DNA of 64,000 nucleotides. Source: JAGQLF01 sp964635995. Lineage in GTDB: Bacteria; Patescibacteriota; Dojkabacteria; J137. Position 1 is the first letter of the stretch; the number at the start of each line of letters is the position of its first letter. The stretch spans positions 1-64,000 of the forward strand of contig CAZWRA010000001.1 in the NCBI GenBank assembly GCA_964635995.1. The letters run 5' to 3'. Both the position numbers and the translations under genes were made by a program. The notes under the pieces are model-generated. The model saw only the letters and a list, made by a program, of their open reading frames with translations. It searched no databases and was not told the origin of the DNA. Positions 38,573 to 48,961 of the stretch are shown here, piece after piece.

Positions 38573-39532
38573 ATGCAATCTTTATCACTTTCAAATCAAA
38601 CAGTAGGAGATATTTTAAAAGAGAAAAGACAAGTTCTTGGTTTAAAACTTAGTACAATTGAGCAAGAATTAAAAATAAAAGAAAAATATCTTGCATACCT
38701 TGAATCAAATAGATTTCAAGCTTTCGAATCAAAAGTTCAAGCTAAAGGTTTTTTAAAAAATTACGCTCAGTTTTTAGGTTTAAATCATGAAATGATGGTC
38801 GCTCTTTATAGAAGAGATTTTGAAAATAAAGACATGAAAAGAAAAATCGAAATTGAAGAGGAGAATGAAGAATTAGAATTAAAAAAAGAAAGCATTTTTT
38901 CAAATATTGTAATAAAAAAGAAACATATCACAATTTTTACCTTACTTCTTATTGTTTTATTTACTACTCTTCTTATAGTAAATATTTTACAAAGAACATT
39001 TTCTAAACCAGAGCTAATTCTATTTGAGCCTTTTGAAATTTCAGGAAGTTATGAAGGAAAAATTGCTTACGAAGAGAATGACATAATTTTAAAAGGACAA
39101 ATTGAAAAAGGAAGCTCAATACTTATTAACTCGATTCCAATAAGCGTAAATTCTGAATATCGATTCGAATCGAACACAATTCCAACTACAGACGAAGAAA
39201 CTTTAATTACAGTTACAACTGAAAATTCTCTAGGAGCAAAAACTGAAATGAATCTTACTCTCTATAAGCCTGACAATAAGATAGAAAGCTTCAGTGCATT
39301 TATTTCTGCTGAACTTTATGTTGAATATATGATAGTGAAATCTGATGGAATTGTAAGATATGAAGGAGGGTTTCTTCCAGGAGAGCCTTTAGATATAACA
39401 GCATTAGAAACAATCGAAATAGAAACTCCAGATTTTCAAGATTTAGAAGTACAAATTATAGATGAGATTTATACCTTAGATACTGAATATAGTGTTTTTC
39501 GAAATACAACTAGAGAAATTATTAAAGAATAA
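38573..39532 (+). CDS. RodZ-like helix-turn-helix membrane protein
   Basis: A 319-residue protein with a cytoplasmic HTH of the RodZ kind (about 8-75: VGDILKEKR, LSTIEQELKI, YLAYLESNRF), a basic linker, one membrane helix (about 120-140) and an extracytoplasmic beta-rich domain with repeated Ig-like strands. RodZ proteins link MreB to the wall machinery in rod-shaped cells; in CPR such proteins may serve cell-shape or pilus functions. No mreB is in the window. Intact. Confidence 0.78.
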   Translation: MQSLSLSNQTVGDILKEKRQVLGLKLSTIEQELKIKEKYLAYLESNRFQAFESKVQAKGFLKNYAQFLGLNHEMMVALYRRDFENKDMKRKIEIEEENEELELKKESIFSNIVIKKKHITIFTLLLIVLFTTLLIVNILQRTFSKPELILFEPFEISGSYEGKIAYEENDIILKGQIEKGSSILINSIPISVNSEYRFESNTIPTTDEETLITVTTENSLGAKTEMNLTLYKPDNKIESFSAFISAELYVEYMIVKSDGIVRYEGGFLPGEPLDITALETIEIETPDFQDLEVQIIDEIYTLDTEYSVFRNTTREIIKE

Positions 39533-39768
39533 TTATTTTTTCTTTTAATTAAATCTTTCAAAGAAAATAAACCCCAGACAAGATTAATAATTAGAAAAGG
39601 CCAAGAGCAAATTAAATAAGCATAAACTGCCAGTAATGTTCCAGAAAGAAAGTTTAAAAAATCATATGTAAAGTCAGTATTTTTAAGTTTGTCTGTTTGA
39701 TTAAGTATAAAAGCTGATAAAGTTAAAAATGCACCAGAAATTCCGATTAATTGAATTACTATTTCCAT
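39469..39768 (-). CDS. Small membrane protein, CBU_0592-like
   Basis: A 99-residue protein with three hydrophobic helices (IQLIGISGAFLTLSAF, FLNFLSGTLLAVYAYL, PFLIINLVWGLFSL) in the order seen in the small CBU_0592-type membrane family. Function is unknown. The last 20 or so residues overlap the RodZ-like gene by 64 nt on the opposite strand and are probably not conserved; a 3' indel could have lengthened the gene. Confidence 0.55.
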   Translation of the reverse strand: MEIVIQLIGISGAFLTLSAFILNQTDKLKNTDFTYDFLNFLSGTLLAVYAYLICSWPFLIINLVWGLFSLKDLIKRKNNYSLIISLVVFRKTLYSVSKV

Positions 39769-39809
39769 ATTTTTTATTCTTTAATATCTTCTGAATATTC
39801 TCTTAGATT

Positions 39810-40985
39810 TTAATACTTTTTTCCAACTAAATTTTTAGGCATATACTCCTGTTCTACTTTCTTTCCATTTTTCTCCTCTAGCCAAGGATATCTCGTATGT
39901 CCTTTTCCATACCCATGCTCTTTCATTACTTTATTTGGAGCATTTCTAAGATGAAGTGGAATTGGATCAAGAGGTTTATTATGAATATCGCTGATTGCAT
40001 TACTTATGCCTTCAGTTACAGCAATTGATTTAGGACAAGAAGCTAAGTAAGTAGCGCATTGAGCTAAGATTAATTTTGCTTCAGGCATACCGATCATATT
40101 AACAGCTTGCATTGTTGAGGTAGCTACAACTAAAGCAGTAGGTTTTGCATTTCCGATGTCTTCAGAAGCAAATATAACCATTCTTCTTGCAATAAAAACT
40201 GGATCTTCTCCTGCTTCAATCATTCAAGAAAGATAATGAAGAGTAGCATCTGCTTTTCCTCCTCTCATTGATTTAATAAAGGCAGAAATAGTGTCGTAAT
40301 GTGCATCTCCCTTTTTATCGTATACACCAAATTTTTGTTGAAGAATATCTGAAACAATCTCTCGAGTTATTTTTTTATTGATTTTAGAAGCGAATTCTAA
40401 AGCATTAATAATTTTTCTTGCGTCTCCGTCTGCAAATGCAATTAAAAACTCTATCGCATCCTCATCCCATTTAATCTTTTTTATCTCTTTATTTGCTCGA
40501 TTAAAAACTTCTAAGCATTCTTCATCGCTTAACTTTTCAAATCTAAATACTCGACTTCTTGAAATTAAAGGAGCATTAATTTCAAAACCGGGATTTTCGG
40601 TTGTTGCTCCAATTAAAATTATAGTTCCGTTCTCAACATAGGGAAGAAATGCATCCTGTTGAGCTTTATTAAATCTATGAATTTCATCTACAAATAATAC
40701 TGTTTCTCTAGCTTCTTCAATTTTTCTATGTTCAGCTAACTTTACAATCTCTCTAACTTCTTTTATTCCTCCAGTTACAGCTGAAAATGAAACAAAGTGT
40801 GCTTCTGTATAGTTTGGAATTAATCTGGCTAAAGTAATTTTTCCACATCCTGGAGGTCCCCAAAAAATCATTGAAGAGATATTACCTGATTCAATAATTT
40901 TACGAAGAGGTTTGTTCTTTCCTAGAATATGTTTTTGACCAATGAATTCATCAAGATTCGTCGGCCTTAGACTTTCCGTTATCAT
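39810..40985 (-). pseudogene. rarA: Replication-associated recombination ATPase with in-frame TGA
   Basis: A 392-codon frame of the RarA/MgsA AAA+ family that acts at stalled forks. Present are SLRPTNLDEFIGQ, FWGPPGCGK, VLFVDEIHRFNK and, after the stop, MIEAGEDPVFIARR and SEDIGNAKP. A TGA at 40224-40226 interrupts HYLS-MIEAGED, where relatives have Arg. Walker A reads GKIT instead of GKTT, so the Mg-binding Thr/Ser is lost (ACT to ATT would do this). ATG 40223 might restart a C-terminal fragment. Both changes suggest inactivation. The gene overlaps the previous one by about 35 nt. Confidence 0.8.
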
Positions 40986-41819
40986 CCTTCTTTCTACCTG
41001 ATGTAAAAAGCGTAACAAGATCTTCAGGTTTTTTTGAAATTATTGATCTAAAGAAACCCATGAACTCATTATACTGCAGTCTATCTAAATACCTAAATAC
41101 ATAATTTAACATTGGGTCTGTATAGTTCTCTCCAGTCTCGACTCTAACTGTATTTCCTAATAAATCTTCTTTGAGCTTCGTCCAGTCTTTTGGTGTTTTT
41201 TATACCTTGGTACTCCTTTTTCTTCAAACTCAAAAAACTTTGTCTTACATGCTAACAAACCAATTATATCTAGAACATAATTACTAACATGTATTAATGG
41301 TAATGCCTGTTCTTCTGGACTACTTTGAGTTCTTAGTTGTTGTGAAATATAAAACCCTCTCGCAAGTTTAAACATAACAGGAAACGGTTTTAAATTCTCT
41401 ACTTCAGCCCTCATTAAAACGACACCTGTAATTCTTCTTTCATTAAAAATCTTTTTATCAAGCTCTCCTGTTGTTGAACCTCCAAAGAATATTCTAATTC
41501 TATGTGGATTATCTATGTCTGAGCTAAAACCAATGCTTGAAAATAGCTCAAGAAGATCATATGTACAAGATACTAGGTAAGCGGAAAATCTTTCGAGTTC
41601 AACTTCAGAAGTTGATCTATAAAATGATGCAACTTGTTCAAATTTATCAATAACAGATTGATCTATTTCAACCCTAATTCCTAACCCATGTCCTTTAGAA
41701 TCTAAGATAACTTTCTTGTCCTCTAAAAGAGCATTAACAGGATCCCTGTTAACTGCAGCAATTTCGACAGTTTCTCTTACTAAATCATTATCATCTGGGG
41801 GTTTAAGATCTGACATCAA
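40951..41819 (-). pseudogene. Hypothetical protein, frameshifted in an A run
   Basis: About 290 codons of an unrecognised soluble protein. It runs open from ATG 41819 for about 200 residues to VPRYKK. A six-T run on the plus strand (41196-41201) breaks the frame; with seven it continues as TPKDWTKLKEDLLGN and LNYVFRYLDRLQYNEFMGFF, ending in two consecutive TGA codons at 40948-40953. The restored frame overlaps the start of rarA, consistent with an operon. Confidence 0.55.
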
Positions 41820-42029
41820 AAAATAGCATCAATAATATTACATAGAGCACTGCAATATATTTTGAAAGTGTGATTTTGTCAAATTCTATCTAGTGTGAAA
41901 GTAGTTTTCCCATTATCAGCATTGGATTACAAGCGACAATATGAGCAACAAATTCTAAAAGCTCTTCATTTTTAATATTATAAAAGAAACTTATAACTAA
42001 AGCATTTGAGTGAACTTAATTTGAAAAAA
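41820..42029. other. Intergenic stretch with a short coding-like remnant
   Basis: The minus strand between about 42002 and 41892 reads as a start-less frame ending in ELLEFVAHIVACNPMLIMGK, protein-like but without an ATG/GTG/TTG at its head. It may be a fossil of a deleted gene. Nothing else is recognised. Confidence 0.3.
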
Positions 42030-42335
42030 CTAATCGTGAAGAATTACTTCAAAAGCACCTTTACCTCCATTATAAAGGTTTGCAGATTTAAATTCAGAGA
42101 CTAATTTGTTCTTTGGGAGAAGTTTTCTTACTAAAGGCCTTACTAACTTACCGTGACCAGTTATTACTAATAAGAATTTGTTTCCAAGTAAGTAATTATC
42201 TTCGATAAACTCAAAAAGAATTTTTTCAACTTCAAAAGGATCAAGTTTATCGTAAAGATGAAAATCCAGTTCGTTTTGTTGAAAGAAAAATGAGGTTAGA
42301 TTATTCGATGAGTGATCTTTGTATTTATTAGCCAT
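42030..42335 (-). CDS. Smr domain protein
   Basis: A 101-residue stand-alone Smr domain. It shows the DFHLYDKLDPFEVE start, the VITGHGKLVRPLV core (family: TGxG) and the NGGKGAFEVIL end. Smr domains are nicking or RNA endonuclease domains found in MutS2 and other proteins. The start overlaps the ABC exporter stop by one base, so it is translated from the same mRNA. Intact. Confidence 0.8.
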   Translation of the reverse strand: MANKYKDHSSNNLTSFFFQQNELDFHLYDKLDPFEVEKILFEFIEDNYLLGNKFLLVITGHGKLVRPLVRKLLPKNKLVSEFKSANLYNGGKGAFEVILHD

Positions 42336-44104
42336 TAATAAATCTCAAAATTTTCTAACAATTTTTTATCTCCCTCAATTTGGTATTTTAATAAATCTCT
42401 ATAAATACCTTCTCTTGAAGAAAGTTCTTTAGGAGTTCCTGAATCAACAATATTTCCATCGCCAAGAACAATAATTTTATCTACATTTTGTATAGTTGAG
42501 AATCTATGAGCAATAATAATTACAATCCTGTCTTTCATTAACGCATCCATTGCTGTTTGAACTTCATTTTCAGATTTTGAATCTAAATTACTAGTTGCTT
42601 CATCCATAATAACAATAGGTGTATTATGAAGAATTGCTCGAGCAATTTGTATTCTTTGCTTTTGTCCACCAGACAATCTAACTCCTCTTTCACCAACTTG
42701 AGTATCTAACTTGTTTTCAAATTTTTCTACAAAATCCCATGCATTTGCAGCTTTTAGAGCGCTAATAATTTTTTCATCGCTAACTTCCATTCCATAAGCT
42801 ACATTTTCTCTAATTGTTGTAGAAAAAAGCTCATTTTCTTGGAAAACTAATGATATCATTGATCTAACTTCATTATGTGAAAGATCATTATAATCCTTTC
42901 CATCTACAAGAATTGAACCTCCTGTAGGATCATAGAACTTCATAATTAGATTAATGATAGTTGTTTTTCCAGCTCCAGAATGACCTACTAAAGCTACTTT
43001 TTCATTTTCATTAATTGTAAAGTCAATTTTTTTTAAAACATTTTTCTCAGATTTTTCATATCCAAAAGAAACATTTTTGAATTCAATTTTTCTTCCAACT
43101 AAATTCTCAGCAGAATATTCTTTATCATATTGTTCAACTTGTTCAAGATCTAAAATTTCAAATAATTCTTTCGTTCCAGCTTCAGTCTGTTGAATCTGAG
43201 TTAAAATAAATGACATAGCGAAAAGAGGGATTCTTGCCTGCATTATAAGCTGAGTTAAAAGAAAGACATCTCCGAATGTATAGTTCCCAATAAAAGCATT
43301 ATAAAAAATCACAACATTCATTCCTAAAAGAATCAATTCTAAACTGAAATTTCTAAGAAAATCAAAAATATGAAATGTTCTACTTTGTTTTGCAAAAATT
43401 TTATTAACTTCTACTTGTTCAGAATCTACAAAGTCATATTCTTTCTTTTGATTTATATAGCCTTTAACTAACTTCATATTAGTTATAACTTCCTGAATTC
43501 TTCCTCTTGTTATATCTTCATGTTTATTTTTACCTACTTCTTTCTCTCCCCATTTCTTAGCAGAATACTGACTTAAACCTATGTAAATAGGGAATAGAAG
43601 CAATGTAAACATAGCAACAGGTGGACTAAATACAAACATAGTCACTACTGTAAAAATGCTTAACAGAATATTAGGGAAAATAAAATTTGAAGCTGTATTC
43701 ATAAACCCTTGAACTGCAACAATACCTCTATTTAGCTGGTTAACTATTTTTCCTGAAATTTCGGTATCAAAGTAGCTTTGAGGAAGTCTGAAGATATGGT
43801 TATAAAATTTTGTAATTAAAAATCTTCTTAATTCTCCTCCAAAATGGTCTCCAATTCTTTGTGAAATTGAACCTAGTGCAATGTTAAAAATACTTAATCC
43901 AAATCCTATACCTATAAATAAAAACATCTTATTTATACTCGCATCTCCAGTTTCTATTTGTAATTGAATCTCATCTACAACAACTTTTGAAATAATAGGA
44001 ATTATCTGTCTTAATAATGAAGTAAAGATAGAAAGCCCAAGTATAGAGTACATAACTTTATGTAATGGCTTAGAAATTTTTATAAGTCTGACTATGTTTT
44101 TCAT
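42335..44104 (-). CDS. ABC exporter, ATP-binding and permease fusion (MsbA/LmrA type)
   Basis: A 589-residue half-transporter. Six membrane helices fill about 1-310. The nucleotide-binding domain has Walker A GHSGAGKTT (about 373), Q-loop FQENELFS, signature LSGGQKQR (about 478), Walker B IVIMDEATSNLDS and H-loop AHRFS. It probably exports lipids or hydrophobic compounds as a homodimer. Own promoter (minus-strand TATAAT 44117-44122) and a terminator upstream isolate it from the DUF5648 gene. Intact. Confidence 0.93.
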   Translation of the reverse strand: MKNIVRLIKISKPLHKVMYSILGLSIFTSLLRQIIPIISKVVVDEIQLQIETGDASINKMFLFIGIGFGLSIFNIALGSISQRIGDHFGGELRRFLITKFYNHIFRLPQSYFDTEISGKIVNQLNRGIVAVQGFMNTASNFIFPNILLSIFTVVTMFVFSPPVAMFTLLLFPIYIGLSQYSAKKWGEKEVGKNKHEDITRGRIQEVITNMKLVKGYINQKKEYDFVDSEQVEVNKIFAKQSRTFHIFDFLRNFSLELILLGMNVVIFYNAFIGNYTFGDVFLLTQLIMQARIPLFAMSFILTQIQQTEAGTKELFEILDLEQVEQYDKEYSAENLVGRKIEFKNVSFGYEKSEKNVLKKIDFTINENEKVALVGHSGAGKTTIINLIMKFYDPTGGSILVDGKDYNDLSHNEVRSMISLVFQENELFSTTIRENVAYGMEVSDEKIISALKAANAWDFVEKFENKLDTQVGERGVRLSGGQKQRIQIARAILHNTPIVIMDEATSNLDSKSENEVQTAMDALMKDRIVIIIAHRFSTIQNVDKIIVLGDGNIVDSGTPKELSSREGIYRDLLKYQIEGDKKLLENFEIY

Positions 44105-44116
44105 AAAAACAAAACT

Positions 44117-44145
44117 ATTATAACTCTAAACACTAAACTTTTCAG
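44117..44145 (-). promoter_or_regulatory. Promoter of the ABC exporter-smr unit
   Basis: Minus-strand CTGAAA (44145-44140), 17-nt spacer, TATAAT (44122-44117). The leader before ATG 44104 is only about 6 nt. Confidence 0.5.
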
Positions 44146-44149
44146 AGAA

Positions 44150-44176
44150 AAAGAGCCCACTTTATGCGGACTCTTT
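44150..44176 (-). terminator. Intrinsic terminator after the DUF5648 gene
   Basis: Minus-strand stem AAAGAGTCC / GGGCTCTTT (9 pairs including one G-T) with a 9-nt loop and a following T-rich tract. It starts 21 nt after the final TAA at 44197, so the damaged gene still has its terminator. Confidence 0.75.
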
Positions 44177-44196
44177 AATTATTGAGCAGATTCGTC

Positions 44197-46119
44197 TTAA
44201 ATTAAAGAAACTGAATGAACAATTTCATTTGTATAGGAGTTTCTTAGAACTGCGTTATCTCCTTCAACACTTAATTCTACTCCTGTGAAGTAGCTTGGCA
44301 TTTGGATAAATGACAATGTTTCTGTAGCTACATCAAAGATTATTAACTGAGCATTAAGGTCCGTTGTTCCACAATCACCGCAAGTTGTTTGATCAAATAC
44401 TAATAAATTATTTCTAGCAGTGTCATGAACCCAAGTCTGTTCTTCATTAGGTAATCCAAAAGGATATCCATAAGTAAATGGAGTAGCAGAAGAATAAACT
44501 GTCTCCTCAACTAAATCTGTTACATTTACCTTAGTTACTCTATCAGAGTAAAGACTATATATACTATCTCCAATTTTTGAAGCTGCTAAAGCGTCACCTC
44601 CTTTCTGAGTAAGAGTTACAAAATCGCCTGTGCTTTTCTGGAAAGAAACTTCTCCTGTAGTTTAATTGTATTCTATGAAATTAATATCTCTATTAAGTTC
44701 TGCAGCAGTATCTAACCAATTATAGTACTCATCAAATGATCCGAATCTATACTTAACTTAAAAATTGTTTGTAGCTGGATTGTATTCAACTAAAATGTTT
44801 TGATCGTTATTATTTCTATATGTAAATCTTAATCTTCCAGTTTCGTTTGAAATGAAGAAATCAAACATATCCATTCTGCTTTCTGATTCAGGGAATGTAT
44901 TTAATGTATATGAATACCAGCTTTGTGATGATTCAATCCATCTAACTAATCCACCTGTTGTATATGCATTTGAGTTAATTCTTCCCCAAAGTTCTCCATT
45001 AGCAACAAATAAATCAACATCTACTCCTGTACTTACAGCTAAAACAGACTCCCATCCTCGAACTGAACCTGTAGCTAAATCAATCCTTGCTACTCCATCG
45101 AATGAATCTACCCAAAGATCACCGTTAAAGTAAACAAAGCTAATGTTTGAAGTTCCTGGGAACCCCATAGATTGAGTCCAAGTATTAACTATTTGTCCAG
45201 ATTGCAAATCAAGTTCTAAAATATCATATTCACCAGGAAACTGACTCTCTCTTGCTTCATCAGTACAAATTGTAAACATAGAATCGTTAACAATAATGAA
45301 CTCTTGTTGTCCTCCTCCGCAACCATCTGGAATTAATAGACTTCTTGCTACTAAATCTCCATTAGGATTAAAAACCATAATTACTGAAGGATTTACAGTT
45401 TTAATGAATAAATGATCTGCATAAACTTGTGCGCTTAATGGGTATGTTAAATCTGTATTGTCAGTTAATGTATATTCAAAATTAGTATCAAAATATCTAT
45501 CATCAATAGTTGTTACTTATTCAAAAGAAGACATAAAAACATTGTTATTTTCAAAAGCATTTAAGTTTAGTACTTTAGGAAATACGTAAAAAACTATTCC
45601 TTCATACTCGTATATAGAAGATAAATCTCCCTCAATATAATCTTTTTCAGGCACATCTACAGTAAATACATGGGCTTGTCTAATATTACTCCAGAATTGA
45701 AATACAGGAACTGAGCTTTGTGAAGATTGTGTAGTCTCTGCACAATAAGCTACTGCCTCATAATCCCAATTAGGATTTGTGTCTTCAATATATTCTTTCT
45801 CAGCTTCAGAAGGTGTATAGAAATGAACTTCTTTAGAAGGATTATAGAATCTATAAACTTCTGTTCCATTACTACAAGATCCATCGAATTTGTAAGCTTC
45901 TAATACAATCCCTTCGTAATTCCAGTTTGGATTAGTATTTTTAACGTATTCTGCCTCAGCTGAATCAGCAGTATAGAAGTGCGCTAGGGAGACGGGGCTA
46001 TAAAATCTATAAATAGGGGTTGTTGCTTCTTGCGCATTAACTTTATTAATCCCTAAAACAATTGTTAAGAAAAGAAAGGATAGGGAGACTATTATCGAAA
46101 ACAAAAACATCTTTTTCAT
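44197..46119 (-). pseudogene. DUF5648 / propeller-like secreted protein with three in-frame TAA codons
   Basis: A single 641-codon frame with no indel. It has a signal peptide (about 1-29, cut near NAQ). DUF5648-type repeats follow (YRFYSPVSLAHFYT, VYRFYNPSKEVHFYT, FQFWSNIRQAHVFT), then a beta-propeller-like domain (LWVDSFDGVARIDL, LWGRINSNAY, TTGEVSFQ, IIFDVATETLSF). TAA occurs at 45517-45519 (SFE-VTTID), 44758-44760 (NNF-VKYRF) and 44662-44664 (EYN-TTGEV); Gln would suit each site. Downstream sequence keeps domain character up to the terminator. Secreted sugar-binding or lipase-like DUF5648 proteins are known; the role here is unknown. Confidence 0.75.
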
Positions 46120-46193
46120 AGAAACTAAAATAAATAAATATAAATTTCTCTATTTATAAGACTAAAATTACCATTAAAAGTGACAAGTCCTTA

Positions 46194-46223
46194 TTACAAA
46201 AATTGTAATAATAAAGTTATAAT
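46194..46223 (+). promoter_or_regulatory. Promoter of tRNA-Ala
   Basis: TTACAA (46194-46199), 18-nt spacer, TATAAT (46218-46223), with the tRNA starting 11 nt later. The -35 hexamer is half of a palindrome, TTACAA-AAA-TTGTAA. Confidence 0.5.
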
Positions 46224-46233
46224 ATGAATATCA

Positions 46234-46307
46234 GGGGCCGTAGCTCAATTGGCTAGAGCGCATGGATGGCATTAATGAGGTTGCGGGTTCGATCCCCTCC
46301 GGCTCCA
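46234..46307 (+). tRNA. tRNA-Ala (anticodon GGC), stems degraded
   Basis: The 74-nt gene has a good acceptor stem (GGGGCCG/CGGCTCC) with the G3-U70 pair that identifies alanine tRNA, a normal D arm and discriminator A. The anticodon stem CATGG/TAATG has a G-A mismatch and a G-T pair; CCATG would pair perfectly. The T stem GCGGG/CCCTC has a C-T mismatch; CCCGC would pair perfectly. The promoter is intact. It may be a decaying copy or carry consensus errors. CCA is not encoded. Confidence 0.7.
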
Positions 46308-46321
46308 TTTACTAAAAGTTT

Positions 46322-46662
46322 ATGCAAAAAGAAGTTTTCATAAAAGCAAAGAAAATTATTAATAATCCAGACATTATTATTGATATGTTTACTTCAACAT
46401 TTGAATGGATAAGCCCAAATGCACTTGATATATTTAAATATGAGTAAAGTGAGATTATAGGAAAAAAGCGACAACTTTAGTAACTGCAGAATTAGATGAA
46501 GCTATAAAGATACTGTTAGATTTAATAAAGTCAAAAAAAGGAACTAGAGAGATAGAATTTGTAGATGGCTTAGGTCATAAAATAAGAATTAATGCTGATT
46601 TTCAAGTTTTAACTTTTAATAAAGTTCCCTATCTTATTGCTAAAATCATTTCAATAAAATAA
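46322..46662 (+). pseudogene. PAS domain protein, in-frame TAA plus frameshift
   Basis: About 113 codons resembling a lone PAS sensor domain. WISPNALDIFKYE, then TAA at 46445-46447, then SEIIGKK, where PAS domains show a Y-x-x-EEIIG pattern. A six-A run (46462-46467) shifts the frame; with seven A it continues as ATTLVTAELDEAIKILLDLI and FVDGLGHKIRINADF to TAA 46660. No output domain is attached. It starts 14 nt after tRNA-Ala. Confidence 0.6.
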
Positions 46663-46677
46663 ATTTTAAAGAAGACT

Positions 46678-47663
46678 ATGAAAGTTAAGCTTAAAGAATT
46701 AGAGTCAATCACACTAAACGCTGTAAAGAAGTATTGGTATAAGGATAATGAGGCTGAAATAATCAAAAAAGTCTTACTTTATGCTCAGTTAAGAGGTAAT
46801 AATCAAGGCATAGTAAAGTTGATTGGAAATGGTATTCCAAGAATTGAAACGGGAAAAGAACCTACTATTGAGAAAGAAACTAAAGTCTCAGCTTTACTAA
46901 ATATGGAAATTATACTCATGCTATGGTTGTTATGGATAAATTAGTAGATATAGCAACTAAGAAAGCAATTGAAATAGGAGTAGGAATTGCAGGGAACCAC
47001 GATACAAGTGAGTCAACTGGAGCACTAGGATATTACGTTAATAAAATTGCAGAACAAGGCTTAATCGGAATTGCATTTGCATCTGCACCGTTTCAAACAA
47101 ACGCCCCTTTTGGAGCAAACGAGGCAAGATTTTGTACAAATCCACTAGCTTTCGGAATTCCCACTGAGTCTGATCCAATAATTTTAGATATGCCCACTTC
47201 AGCTATGGCTTATTATGGATTAATTGAGGCTAAGACTGCAGGGAAAAAACTTTCTGACAAAGTAGGATTCGATAAAAATGGTAATGAAACTAATGACCCT
47301 GCAGAAATAATGTCTGGAGCGCTAAAAACATTTGGAGGACATAAAGGTTCAGGACTCGCTTTAATTGTCCAAATTTTAGCAGGAGCTTTTGTTAAAGCGG
47401 ACTCATTTAATAATGATAGTGACAACGCTGGTAATCTAGTCGTTCCTATTGATCCAGAGATATTTTTAAGCAAAGACGATTTTAGGAAAAGTGTTACAGA
47501 AATAATTAATAAGGTTAAATCCGCAAGAAGAATAGATAATGTTGAAGAGATTTTTATTCCTGGAGAACGAGGAAATAATTTTCAAAATGAAGTTGTTACT
47601 TCAGGCGAAATTGAGATTGAAGATAACTTATGGACTGAATTACAAAAAGTTGTTAATTCTTAA
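46678..47663 (+). pseudogene. Malate/L-lactate dehydrogenase family (Ldh2-like), frameshifted
   Basis: NAD(P)-dependent dehydrogenase of the Ldh_2 fold. The first part gives LYAQLRGNNQGIVKL (the family's dLRGhxSHG region; the catalytic-type His-rich motif is altered to NNQG). The second gives HAMVVMDKLVDIATKKA, AGNHDTSESTGALGYY, NPLAFGIPT and FGGHKGSGLALIVQI. One base is missing near 46900 (LLN to GNYTHAMVV). The full length would be about 329 codons, close to the usual 340. The frame break and the altered motif suggest inactivation. The 3' end overlaps umuC by 11 nt. Confidence 0.75.
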
Positions 47664-48930
47664 CTGAAACTATCTCATCCCAACTAGTTGTATATCTTGG
47701 GCTTCGAAGATTACTCTTAGCTCGCCATGTCTGTTTATCGCCCATTGCTGCAGTTTTAATAGCCCCGCTCCCCCATTCTCTATTAATCTGATCAAAAGCT
47801 CCCATTACTATCTTATTCTTTTCTGTATTATATTCAGGATTGAACATATTAATTTTTTGACTATCTCTAGGTACTAAACCTCCAAGCTGAACCATAGACT
47901 TTTTATAAACAACCCCTTTCTTATAAATCTGCTCTAAACAAAAGTGCGCAGCTTTCGTTAAATCGGGAAGATAATCTGTTGGCGTCTCTAGGGAAATATA
48001 ATATGAATTATGGTACTCTTTTTCGCTTGAGGCAAATCTATTAGTTCGAACACTTACCCCAATAAAACTACAGACAGATTTTTGTCTTCTTAATTTTTCA
48101 GAAGCTCTTGCGACATAACTTGCAACAGATTCTTTAAGTTCGTTCAAACTTGTTACCTTTCTTCCAAAAGATCTTGAACTTATAATTTGTTTTTTTACTT
48201 CTTTGTTTTCAACCCCTTCAATACAATGAATTCCATTAAGTTCCATTAGAGTTCTCTGTACTGTAACACTCATTTCCTGTCTAACCCAACTTGGATCTAA
48301 TTTCTTAAAATCAAGCCCAGTATATACTCCGACTCCATTCAACCTTATTGTCAGTCGATATCCTATTCCCCAAATATCTTCCAGAGGAAACTGTTCTAAG
48401 ACTTTATTAGCTGTTTTATCTGAGTCAATTACAAAGCATCCCTTATATTTTTCATGTTTTTTCGCATGATCAATAGCTACTTTCGCTAAAGTTTTTGTTG
48501 AAGCTATTCCTACAGACACAGGTAACCCTGTCCACTTCAGTATTGTATTTCTAATATTTTTACCATATTCATAAAGATCATTTATTTTTACATGCGAAAG
48601 ATCAATAAACGCTTCATCAATAGAATAGATTTGTACGTCAGGAGAGAACTGCTCAAGAATTTTCATCACTCTATTAGACATATCTCCATATAAATGAAAG
48701 TTAGCAGAAAATATATGTACATTATATTGATCAATAACATGCTTCCATTCATGAAATGGTGCACCCATAGGAATGCCCAGCTTCTTTACTTCTGAAGATC
48801 TAGCAATAATGCACCCATCATTATTAGATAAAATTGCGATTGGCTTATTAATAAGTATAGGATTAAACACTCTTTCACAAGATGCGAAAAAGTTATTACA
48901 ATCAATTAATGCGTAGATCTTAGACTTCAT
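47653..48930 (-). CDS. umuC: Y-family translesion DNA polymerase, UmuC type
   Basis: A 425-residue polymerase V catalytic subunit. ALIDCNNFFASCERVF (first metal Asp at 10), YGDMS, YSIDEAFIDL (Asp105, Glu106), the little-finger region and the UmuC-specific C-terminus are all present. It copies past damaged bases after activation by cleaved UmuD. It lies 2.4 kb from umuD, on the same strand, rather than adjacent to it. Leader about 14 nt from a minus-strand TATAAT at 48951-48956. Intact in an otherwise damaged neighbourhood. Confidence 0.92.
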   Translation of the reverse strand: MKSKIYALIDCNNFFASCERVFNPILINKPIAILSNNDGCIIARSSEVKKLGIPMGAPFHEWKHVIDQYNVHIFSANFHLYGDMSNRVMKILEQFSPDVQIYSIDEAFIDLSHVKINDLYEYGKNIRNTILKWTGLPVSVGIASTKTLAKVAIDHAKKHEKYKGCFVIDSDKTANKVLEQFPLEDIWGIGYRLTIRLNGVGVYTGLDFKKLDPSWVRQEMSVTVQRTLMELNGIHCIEGVENKEVKKQIISSRSFGRKVTSLNELKESVASYVARASEKLRRQKSVCSFIGVSVRTNRFASSEKEYHNSYYISLETPTDYLPDLTKAAHFCLEQIYKKGVVYKKSMVQLGGLVPRDSQKINMFNPEYNTEKNKIVMGAFDQINREWGSGAIKTAAMGDKQTWRAKSNLRSPRYTTSWDEIVSVKN

Positions 48931-48961
48931 TTGGTAAAATCACTAACTTAATTATAACAAT

